DNA from: Prorocentrum cordatum
Taxonomy: Eukaryota > Sar > Dinophyceae > Prorocentrales > Prorocentraceae
Assembly: GCA_963575745.1 (NCBI GenBank)
Contig: CAUYUJ010017993.1
Span: 527,326-547,923, forward strand
Direction of reading: 5' to 3'
DNA: 20,598 bases
A model generated the notes under the pieces. The model searched no databases and was not told where the DNA came from. It saw only the letters and a program-made list of their open reading frames with translations. Made by a program: the position numbers and the translations under genes. This document shows positions 1 through 10,100 of the stretch, in pieces. Position 1 is the first letter of the stretch, and every line of letters starts with the position of its first letter.

Positions 1-152
1 GCTCCCTATGGGGCCACGAAGCATGTGAGGGGTGTGCTGACATGATGACGTTGATGATGGTGGTGGTGGTGGTGGTGATGATGATGATTTTGATGATGAT
101 GATGAACATGATGATGAATATGATGATGATGATGATGATGATGATAATGATA

Positions 153-224
<72 letters not shown>

Positions 225-243
225 CTGATGCTGATGTTGATGC

Positions 244-327
<84 letters not shown>

Positions 328-575
328 TGTGATGGTGATGGTGATGGTGATGGTGATGGTGATGGTGATGGTGATGGTGATGGTGATGGTGATGGTGATA
401 GTGATGATGATGGTGGTGATGATGATGATGATGATGGTGATGATGCTGCTGCTGCTGATGATGATGATGATGGTGAGAGGAGGAGGGAGGGGGCAGCGGG
501 AGGAGGAGGAGGAGGAGGAACGCGGGACGCTGTCTCTTCAAAACAAGGACCCAACACCTCAGGATGGTTGGGAAT
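1..575 (+). repeat. Dispersed repeat split by a GAT array (copy 1)
   Basis: 1-40 (GCTCCCTATGGGGCCACGAA..) matches 6996-7036. 473-575 (purine-rich GGAGG run, GACGCTGTCTCTTCAAAAC, CACCTCAGGATGGTTGGGA) matches about 7060-7150. Between them lies a GAT/GGTGAT array of about 430 bp that is absent from the other copy. Open frames here (poly-His, poly-Met, poly-Asp) are products of the array. No gene was seen in 1-581. Confidence 0.8.
41..472 (+). repeat. GAT trinucleotide array with GGTGAT hexanucleotide block
   Basis: (GAT)n occupies most of the interval, with a GGTGAT hexamer block at about 331-402 and short GCT/GTT interruptions at 222-245 and 443-455. The strand bias is complete. Confidence 0.95.
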
Positions 576-704
576 TAGTCTTCACTGCTGGGAGGAGAGG
601 TTCCCGTCAAGTACCTGCAGGGTTGGGCTGATGTTCGCCTCTGCCGCGGCCGTGTCGGGTTGACTTGTTGGCACCCCGCCTCCCAAGAGGGGCGGGGCCA
701 GCAC

Positions 705-927
705 TAGAGGCCTCCTAGATTGGGTCCGAGTAGATGGGGTCAGAGGATCGCGCCGCCTCGCCGATGCATCGCCGATGTGCCGGCGATGCATCGCCAACGT
801 CGGTGACGCATCGGCGACGTCGGCGAGGAGAGAACCGGGCTCCGCATCGAGCCGCATCGCAGATGCATCAGCGATGCGGCGCGATCCTCCGACCCGATCT
901 ACTCCGACCCCATCTGGGAGCCCCAGA
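705..927. mobile_element. 223-bp inverted-repeat element at the end of exon 9
   Basis: The left end TAGAGGCCTCCTAGATTGGG and the right end on the opposite strand TCTGGGGCTCCCAGATGGGG begin an inverted repeat of roughly 65 bp, with the shared core GAGGATCGCGCCGC. Flanking 5-bp duplications AGCAC lie at 700-704 and 928-932. The centre holds short GATGCATCG repeats. Element plus duplication is 228 bp, a multiple of three, and open in the frame of exon 9. Confidence 0.8.
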
Positions 928-932
928 AGCAC

Positions 933-1157
933 GCACGTCCTGGGGGCGCGCGCGTGCCAGGACTCGGGGTCCATCTCGAGCCCCCGGCCGGCGACGAACT
1001 CGCGCAGGACCTCCATCACGCGGCGGCTCGCCTCGTCGCTGAGGCCCAGCACGGGCTCCTGGATGCACAGGACGTCGGGGTTGGCGATGAGGCCCCGGGC
1101 GAGGCTGAGCAGGTGCTGCTGCGCACGAGACAGCACGCCCTGCCACGCGAAGCTCTC
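933..1157 (-). CDS. Exon 9: signature and Walker B region of ABC domain
   Basis: The exon has 75 codons after acceptor CGCAAG|GAG, starting ESFAWQGVLSRAQQHLLSLA and ending RAPRTC. LSRAQ stands for LSGGQ, SLARGLIANPDVLCIQEP contains the Walker B strand with Gln for Asp, and GLSDEAS is the D-loop region. The family pattern ends near PRTC at 933. A GT at 932-931 could be the donor, but the same bases are a 5-bp target duplication of an inserted element. The frame also runs on without a stop to 582-584, so this could instead be the terminal exon carrying an in-frame insertion. The H-loop region was not recognised with confidence. Confidence 0.82.
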
Positions 1158-4100
1158 CTTGCGGCCACACGCAGGAGGGGCCAGTAAGCGCCTCCGTGCC
1201 CCAGGAGGGCAGGAGGAACAGCACTGGAGGAACCTAAGGAACATCGAGCCCTTTCGAACCCAAACTGTTCCTTATTTCATCGTCTTGACTGTATCGCATC
1301 GCGTTCGGCGATCCGGGGGCCCCAGTGTGTCCGCACCAAAGGTCCCTCCTGCGAAGGGGCACTCTTACGTCCAGTCGGTCCTTACGCCAGAGCAGGCGCA
1401 CCACATCGGGGCGCAAGCCGAGCCTGCCGCATATGGAGGCGACGCGCTCGTGGCGCCCCTCGCACGAGCGAGGCGTCCGTGCACCACTACCACGCCTGGC
1501 CTAGGCCATCACCACAACGCCTGGCCCAGGCCACTGGCATCGTGTCTGCTCCCAGACCCTCCCGACAAACGTTTTCGCCTGGTTCTGGGCCCTGGGACCC
1601 TGGCAGATCGATCCTTGTCGAAAAATGGCGCAGAAAGATGCGAACGTTTTCTTACTCGGTGTTTCGGCATTGGGCGGAGGGGGGGGGGGGAGATCTGGCT
1701 TCGGACCTCTGCTCAGCGCGCCTGCCTGTGGCTGTGCGTCCTGCTGTGGGGGAGACTCCACCTGCTCCAGACAGGCGCCAAAAACATCAGGAGGGAAAGA
1801 AACACACAGACACAATCAATCCTCGATTCCCCAGAAAACATGGGAAAATATGGGAAATGGGGGGGAAGACAGAAACCCAGAAAATATAGGAAAATATAGG
1901 GAATATTTTTATTTGTGTTTATTTATTTGTGTGTCCTGGGGCCCCTTCAAAACAGCCAGGATCCACTCCGTGGGGGGGGAGCGGGACGGGGGGGGGAGGG
2001 CCCGCGCCGATCGACAGAACAACGAAGGCGGAAACGATCCCGATGGGGTCCGGGGCTCCGGCGGTGAGGCGTCGCGCTGCTGCGCGTTCTTGCTGACCGC
2101 GGCGTCGGCTCTCGGGGTGCGCCCGCCTGGCTTCGGCCAGGAGGGGATCGATCCGCCACCGTGCCCCCCAAGAGGCCCCCAAAGAGAGACTCCAAGAGAG
2201 GCCCCCGAGAGGCTCCCAAAGCAGCCCCCCCCAGAGGCCTCGACACTGCCTCGGGGAGGCCCCCGAGAGGCCTCGGCGAGATTCCAGCGAACATCCAAGA
2301 GGCCTCGGACCCACAACACAGGCACAGTGGCGGAGGCCCCCAGGAGAGACTCCAACAGAAGCCCCCGAGAGGTCCCCAAAACAGCCCCCCCAGAGGCTCA
2401 ACACTGCCTCAGGGAGGCCCCCGAGAGGCCTCGACGAGATTCCAGCGAACATCCAAGAGGCCTCAGACCCGCAACACAGGCACGGTGGCAGGATAGGCCG
2501 ACGACAATTAGAGGCACGTGGACGGAAAGCGCTCGCTCTCTGTGAGGGTGCGAGATCGCTTGCTCAGTGTCTTGGAGCCCTCTTGGCGTTAAGACTTTGG
2601 CACGTCATGCAAAAAACGAACAAACAACCTTACGAAAATCAAAGAAGACTCTCTCCAGGCCTTCTTGGAAGTCTTTTGGGGGCTCATTTGGGCCGTCTTG
2701 GGGCCCTCTTGGGCCCCCCTTGGACCGTCTTGGGGGGCTTGGGCCGTCTTAGGGGTCGTCTCGGGGCCCACGAGGCCCTCTGGGGGACCTCGTGTGGCCC
2801 TCTCAAAACCCTCTTGGGAACCGTGTGGGGCCCTCAGGGACCTCTCTTGGGCCGTCTTGGGGCCCTCTAGGGCCGTCTTGAAGCCCTTGGGCTGGCTCGG
2901 GGCCGTCTTGGGGCCTCTTGTGCCTCTTGGGGCGTCTTGGGGCGATCCTCGGGGTCTCTTGGGCCGGCGTGGACGCTGTGAAGACCAAAGACGCAGATGT
3001 GCTACACATGTACGCTCTTCCCGAAGGGAATGGGACGATGTTCCCCTCTCGGGCGTCCTTCTGGAGACCTCGTGGAGCGTCTTGAGGGCCTCTTTGGCCG
3101 TCTTGAGGCCATCTTGGGCCCTCGTTGAAGCATGTTGTTCCCTCTCTGAGCGCTCTCGGGGCCGTCTTGGGGCCCTTGGAGCCTCCCTGAGGCCGTCGAG
3201 GAAGCAGCTCGGGCGCTCCTGGGGCTGCCTCGGGCCGCCTTGGGGTCCTCTGAGGCGCTCCTGGGGCTGACTTTGTTCCGCCCCCGCGGCAAAGCAAGGC
3301 AGGAGGGAAGGTCCGCTGCCCCGCGAGGGAGCTCTCCGCCGCACCGCGGACCAGAGGGCAGGCGACGCACCGTGGCGGGTGCGGACACCTCGCCGAGGCC
3401 GTGCGGCGGCCCTGCTCGGCAGGCTACCCTGGGAGCTCTCGGGGCCGGCCTGGGCCGTCGGAGGGCCGAGCACGACCGGAGGCTGGGGCGACGGGCGCTG
3501 GGCCCGCCGAGGCTCACCCCTCGCGCGCTCCCCCTCCCACACGGTGGGGGGCACTTTCTCTGTTTGGCCGGCACAGCCCTGAAGGAACTGCCGCTCGAGG
3601 GAGGGGGAGAGGGGGGGAGAGAGAGAGAGAGAGAGGGAAGGGGAGGGGGAGGAGAAGGAAAGAGGCGTGCAGGCCAGAGCCCCCGAGAGCGCCGTTGGCT
3701 GCTCAGGGCCTGAGGCGGCCTGCGGCCCCAGCATACTGCAGCAGACGCTGCAGCATGCGGTGGGGGCATTGGACAAGGAACCCTTACATAAGGAATCCAG
3801 GGTCTGGAGGCCGGTGGAACTCCAATCGAGGCTTGGCCCTGGACATCACCGCCGCCCTCATCAGATTTGGGATCCTCCAGCGTCTGCAGCCTCCTGGGCG
3901 CATTCCTGAACCAACGCCCCCACCGCATTCCATCGGATCGCGATTTTACGCGCGCGCGCGCTTTCCGTCATCCGCCGCCCCTCTCCTCGTCCTCCTCTTC
4001 CTCCCACGTGCTCCCTGGAGGGCTTCCACAACGGCCGTGGAAACGCATGGTCCAATGTTGTAGCCAAACTTTGCAGCAACAAAAAAAAACGCTTGGCCCG

Positions 4101-7100
4101 TGGCCTCACAGGCGTATCCTAAAAGGCAGGGGGCGGCGGTGATTCGCCGCAGGCGTCTTCGAGACACCATCCTGGGGCACGGGATGGCCCTGGCCAAGCG
4201 TCGAGGTGATCCACTGGTGCCTCCTGCGTGCCTCGTCCGGCTCGTCCCCCCCGTCACCAGGGGGGACGCCGAAGGTCAGGTTCGCGTACAGGGTGCCGTA
4301 GAAGATCGGCGACCCCAAAGGGTGTGGTGTGCAAAGGGTGTGACTTGCAACCCTCACCCTGGGGAGCGGGCGGAGACCTCGACAGAGATCTCCGCCGACC
4401 CCCGACGGGGGCTCAGCAAACCTGTGGCGCAACGCTGCGACCGCCGAAGCCCCAACGCCGCCGGTCGCAGACCACACCCAGGCGCAACCACCTCCTCTGT
4501 AGCCGCCGAGAAGAACTGCGGCTCGCTGTCCACGTAGAGCACGCGCAGGTGTGACGGCACGAACACCTGCGGCGGGCAGGCGCCGCGCGGGGCCTCCGGC
4601 AACATCGTGCCGCCCAGGAGCTTCAGCAGCGTGGCCTTGCCCTCACCGTGGGGGCCCACGCACATCACGAGCCGCCCCTGTGCGATCTCCATGCTGCCCT
4701 GGAACGAGAGCCGAGTCGAGCGCACGGCCTCCCCTGACTTGGTGCACATGGTGTATCCGCAGGACAGCCCCTGCACCCTGATGGGCAGAAGATCGAGGCC
4801 ATAGTCACGCAGCGAGCCCCGCTCGAGCTCCATCGTCTCCAGCATCGCGCTGACACAGTCCCGCCCGCTCCGTGACCGGCGGAAGTCGCTGGGGTCGTGC
4901 ATGAGCAGGGTGATTCGCTCGAGCGAGGGCAACACGTGGGCGATCCCCTCCAGCAGCCTGTATATGCGTCCAAAGCCTTCTCCGACCTTGTTGAGCACAT
5001 TGAGCCTGGTCAGGAACAGGCCGAGGGACACGCCGCCCCGCAGCACTGCCGAGCCCCCGTAGACGATGTACAGGGCAACAAAGACGGTGGTCAGCCACTG
5101 CATGAAGTACGAGTTGTCCACGCGCACAAAGTTCGCTTCCTGGTGCACTTCCTGGTACTCGTCGATCCGCCTCACGAAGCGCACCAGGCAGCCGTCGGCG
5201 CGGCCGAACGCGGCGAACAGGCGCCAGTTCTGGAGGGAGTCGTGGATGTGGTCGACCATTATGTTCTCCCTCCTGCTGCCGGCGCGCACATGGGAAACGT
5301 AAGACTCTAGGAGGAGGTGGAGGAGGAGGAGGAGGAGAAGGAGGAGGAGGGGATGGAGGAGGAGGAGGAGGAAGAGGAGGAGGAGGAGGAAGAGGAGGAG
5401 GAGGAGGAGGAGCAGGAGGAGGAAGTTGAGGAGGAGGAGGAGCAAGTTGAGGAGGAGGAGGAGGGGCGCCCTTTTAAGAAGGCTCCGAGCCCTTCCAGAC
5501 CCCTGCCCCCTCATGAGGCCGCCGCCCTCGCAGCACCCCCCTTGATGCACGCCGTCGATCCTGGTCTCCTCGAGGAGCTTCTCCCGGATCTTGCCGCTGC
5601 GCAGCCACAGGAAGACGGCCATGACCAGCGGGATCACGACGAGCGGCCCGATGGTGTCGGCCGGCGACAGCGACTGCCCAGAGATGGCCGGCGTGGCCAG
5701 CTGCCAGCCGAGGACCATCAGGAAGCGCCCCAGCTCCTCGGCAAGCTGCAGCATGCTGTGGTACCCCTTCGCTACCAGGGCGACGGAGTCTCGCGATAGC
5801 GCCATCACCACGTCGCCGGGCCTGCAGGCCCGGTGCACGCTCTGGTCCATGTGGAGCACCTTCTGCAGCAGGCTCGTCTGCAGCACCTTGCGGGAACCAC
5901 CGCCAACGCCCCACGTGTGCTTCCGGACGTCGAGCCTGTTCAGCACGGCCAGCGGCGCCACGTGGGCAAGCATGATGAGGGCGAGCGCACTGTACGCGTG
6001 CTCCACCCGCCCGGCGAGGACGTAGTCGACCAGCCACAGGTTGAGGAGCAGCTGGAGGACGAAGTGGACGTTGTGAAGCTGGCCAGCCAGGATGGTCTTG
6101 ATGCTGCCGCTCCGCACGCGAGGCTGGCTCCAGTTCATCTTACAGTACTCCAGGAAGAGCCCCCACTTGGGCACCTGCCGGCCCGGACGGAAGGGAAGCG
6201 AACGAACGCCACGACAGCGAAGGCTGTCCCAACTACGGGGGAGGGGTCTGCATCGATGCAGCGCCCAGTGCGTATTCTCAACGGAAGTCTTATTGTAGAT
6301 GAAAGATGACGTTGTCTCCAAGAATGGTTCTCTGACGTAGATTGGAAACCGTGTGTGGGAGGTCGTAAAGCGGGGCGCCAGCCAACCATCTCAAGAAGCT
6401 GGTTTCCCTGCCCGGTGGCGAGCCCAGGGGGCACTTGAGACGTAGCAGACCTTCTCAGAAGGCGCCGAGGCTTCCCAGAACCTTCCCGGGCCTTCTGGAA
6501 AGCCGTCTGTGCCTTCGGATCGGGGGTTGCCAAAGGTGCCGCTGGCCCGAATGCCCCCCGCTTTTCTCTCCATGGTGGAGCCCCTGGGGCCCGCTGGACC
6601 TCGTGAGGGGTGCTCTGGAGGCTGTGGGGGGCCTCCGTGGAAAATCTGGGTGCACCTTGGGCCAGGGGCACTCTTGGCAACGCCCGACGGGAGAAGGCTG
6701 AGAGGGCTTTCTGAAGAGAGGCCCGCCCCCTTTGCCTTCCCCCCTGGGCTCGCCGCCGACCAGCGCCTCCCAGCGCCGGAGGCGTCAACGTTAGTTCGGA
6801 CATGTCATCCTACAGGCTGACTTTGGAAGAAAAATCAAAGCCATCATGGCGAAGGACCCAACCATATGCCGTTGTGAGTACCGCAGTTGTGAGCCCCGCC
6901 TTTGGTGGAGCTCCCTGTGGGGCCACGAGACGTGTGAGGGGTGCGCCGAAATTGGCGCGCCGCCATGCAAACTTTGGCGCTGGTGCCTGCGGTGGAGCTC
7001 CCTACGGGGCCACGAAACGTGTGAGGGGTCTGCCGAAGCAGATACATGCTGAGGGCAGAGGCGAGGGAGGGAGGAAGGAGGCGGGAGGAGGAGAACGCCG

Positions 7101-10100
7101 GGCGCCGTCTCTTCAAAACGAGGTCCCAACACCACAGGATGGTTGGGAAACAATCCAAAGATACCTATACAACCCCCCTGAGGGCGATAATGAGGTTGGG
7201 GGGGAGTGAAATCAAATGCCCACCCTGACGGACCTCCAGCCTGTCACCTTGATCTCATCTCTCTCTCTCTCTCTCTTTCTCGCAGTCTGCCGCGATCGCG
7301 CCCAGGCGCCGACAAAAATGAATTGATTGATTGGGTTGGGTGGGTTGGATTGGATGGGATAAGATGGATTGGATAACATAAGATGGGTTGGATTGGAAGA
7401 GATGGATTGGACAAAAGATAAGATGGATTGGATTGGCCCGCCGCAGGCGCAGAAACAAATGAATTGATGGCTTGGGGTTGGATGGATTGGAATGGGTGGA
7501 ATAAGATAAGATGGATGGATTGGATAATATAAGCTGCGTTGGAGAAGAAAACCCGCCGCAGGTGCCGACAAAAACAAATTAATGGATTGGGTTGGGTGGA
7601 CTGGATTGGATGGGATAGGATGGATTGGATATTACAAGATGGGTTGGATTGGAAGAGATGGATTGGATAAAAGATGGATTGGCCCGCCGCAGGCGCAGGA
7701 ACAAATGAATTGATGGCTTGGGTTGGGTTGATTGGATTGGGTGGGATAAGTTGGGACAAGATGGGTTGGATAAGATAAGATGCATTTGCTTGGACAAGAT
7801 GTATTGGATAATATAAGCTGCATTGGATAAGAAAGCCCGCCGCAGGCGCCGAACAAAAATTAATTACGAAATTAGCGACATGCGTTAGCGCCGGGACGCC
7901 CGGGACACCCGGGACACCGCCCGGCCCAACTGTAAACGGACTTTCGCTCCTACTGACACCTGGGACACCCGGGACACCGCCCGGCCCAACTGGGACACCT
8001 CCCAGCCACCGGCGGACGGGAACGGACTTTCGCTCCTATTTCGGCCTAGCTACAGGAAATCACGCGCAGCTTCGCCTCGCCCGCACGCACGACACGAACA
8101 CGAAACCGAAACCGATTTCCCGGACGGGGGTCTCCGTTTCACTGCGATCTCACCCCCCAACCTCCGATTCAAAAGTAGTCAGAAATCAAAACATCGTCCC
8201 CAGACTATGGGTCTACTGTTTTTGAACCTTCCTCCTAAAGAGGTACCTGCCCGCCTTGACGCCAACGTCTCGAAGAAGGCGCCCGGCAGCGGAGCCGAAA
8301 TCAGCCGCACGCAGCAGACTTCGATCCCGCCGCGAGGCGCCCTCGAGCCCAGACCCCCGACGTAATGATTTTTTCATTACGTCGACCCCCAGAGGTCCCG
8401 ACCCTTTCCCCATGACCGGCTTTGCATCCTGAGTCGTTTTTTGACGCTCCCGAGGCCCGGTGAGGGCCCCCGGAGGCCGAAAATTAGGAAAAACCTCCCG
8501 TCGTGATTTTTTCATTACTCGAGGGGGTCTGGGAGGGGTGCCCGCCGAGTGCCCGTCGAGGCGCCACCGCAGGGCCCTCCAAGGGCCACACAGGCCCTCG
8601 GAGGGGTCCTCCGACGGCCCCCGCACCGCCCCTCGAGGCGCCGCCGCACGGGACGCCGATGGGGCCTCCGAGGGAGAGGGGCCCCCTCGCCGCCCGACCC
8701 GAGCCTGGTCCAGCCGCCGCTCCCGGAGCTCCCTGCGGTACCGGCCCGTCGGGAACGAGTCGCTCGAGCTGATGGCCACCTGTCAGGGGGACGTAAGACC
8801 AGGGTACAGGGGACTCGGAAATCCCCAACGAGGTCGTCAAAAAAATGACGAGGCCGAGCCTGCATTTTGACGAGGCCTCCCGCTGCAGACATCCCACGAA
8901 ACTCCTACTCGTCAAAATCCGAGTCGCGGTCGTCAAAAAACGATGGCGAACCCGAGTCCTGGCAAACCCGGGTCTTACGCTCCCCCGAACCTGGGTCCTC
9001 TGGAGCCTCCCGTCGAGCCGCGCGTTGACCGCGCCCTCGGCCAGCAGCTCCACGTGGAAGGCGGCGGCGGGGCGCCAGGCCTCGCGCTCGCGGAGCGCCA
9101 CGGGCACCTCTCTCTCTTGGGGCAAACGAGCGGCGCACGCGTCCCAACCCGCGCCGCCGCGGCCTGGGCCCCGGGGAGCGGCCCCGCGGATACGCGAATA
9201 CGCGCGGGTGCGTGCCCGGACCCCCCGGCGTCCTGGTGCTCTCGTGACGTCGACCCCCCCAGGAGGCCTCGGCCCACGCCCCGCTCCCCGGGGCCGGCTT
9301 CGCCCTCCCGAGCCACCCCGTGACGGCCCCGAGGGCCGGCAAGGGCCCCCCCCCCAGAGGCCGAAACTAGCGAAAAGCCCGCCGCCGTGACATCTCTTCC
9401 GAACTTTTTGTCGGGTCTGTCCCCCTGCAGGGGGGAATTTTGGACGAAGAATAAAAAACGATAGTCAAAAAATATAGCCAAAAGATGCCCAAAAATACGA
9501 AAGGAATGCACCCAGGCTATCTTTTTGACTATTTTTGAATCTTCCCCCTGTAGAGGGACAGGCCCGACTTAAAATCCTAACTCGAGGGGGTCCGGGCTCT
9601 GCGCGGGGCAGCCGCGCGGAAACGCCCCGCGCGTGTGGGGCCGCGGCCCGCGTGGCCCCGCCCGCGGGCCGGCGGCTGCGGAGGTGCTCCCCGCCCGGGG
9701 GCCTTCGCCACGCGCTGGCCGGGCTGGAAGACCAGCAGCCCCGACGCCGCCTCTCGATGATCCTCAGGACTCAGACCCAGAGATCCGATGTCAGGATTTT
9801 TTCAAGACGGGCTCCCCAGAAGTCTCGACCCATTCCCCAGGACCGGTTTTTCATCCTGAGTCAGTTTTTGACGGTCCCAGGGCCCGGCGAGGGCCGCTAA
9901 AGGCCGAAAATCGAGAAAAACCTCCGTCTTGATTTTTGTCAATACGTTGTCTGGGGACCCCTTCGACGCATGAAAAGAGCACGACGGGAGGTGCTTCGCC
10001 ATGTTCGGCCACTGGAGAAGCCCTTTGCCAGTCCCAGGGAGTGGGTCGAGACCTGTGGGGCACGGCGCGACCTAAACAGTGTTTTTCGGTTTCGTTGTTT

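Larger units (their letters stand above)
1447..4231 (-). other. Intron 7 (about 2.8 kb), repeat-filled
   Basis: It runs from GC donor GAG|GCACGC to acceptor ACGAG|CGC. Contents, reading + coordinates: a G run near 1679-1692, the AT-rich repeat (1795-1958), a tandem duplication and minisatellite (2160-3290), and a GA-rich tract (3594-3665). In 3290-3590 and 3666-4231 I see GC-rich sequence with no recognisable gene or repeat. Confidence 0.65.
6175..8704 (-). other. Intron 4 (about 2.5 kb), repeat-filled
   Basis: GC donor CAG|GCTCGG to acceptor GGCAG|GTG. It holds family A copy 1, a degraded foldback, a 60-bp duplication, the GGATTG satellite, a CT array and the 6904-7160 repeat. In 6200-6900 and 8534-8700 I see no gene or clear repeat beyond GC-rich sequence. 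Confidence 0.65.

Noticed and set aside
6-557. Minus-strand 183-codon frame with poly-His and poly-Ile
   Set aside because: It is a translation of the GAT array; no start context, domain or family match.
584-704. Possible terminal exon (TSQPDTAAAEANISPTLQVL then stop at 582-584)
   Set aside because: It is in frame with exon 9 if the inserted element is removed, and faintly like a family C-terminus, but too weak to annotate as an exon.
2589-3928. Pro/Arg-rich minus-strand frames of 300-395 codons
   Set aside because: Minisatellite units with few stops; open in several frames, no conserved domain.
6175-6321. Methionine at 6321 as the gene start
   Set aside because: The 49 codons before 6174 have no family match, an AG|G acceptor lies at 6176-6175, and the Calx-beta exons join in phase upstream.
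7313-7860. GGGTTGG/GGATTGG runs as telomeric repeats
   Set aside because: The units are irregular and organised as a dimeric satellite within an intron, and the common TTTAGGG telomere motif is absent.
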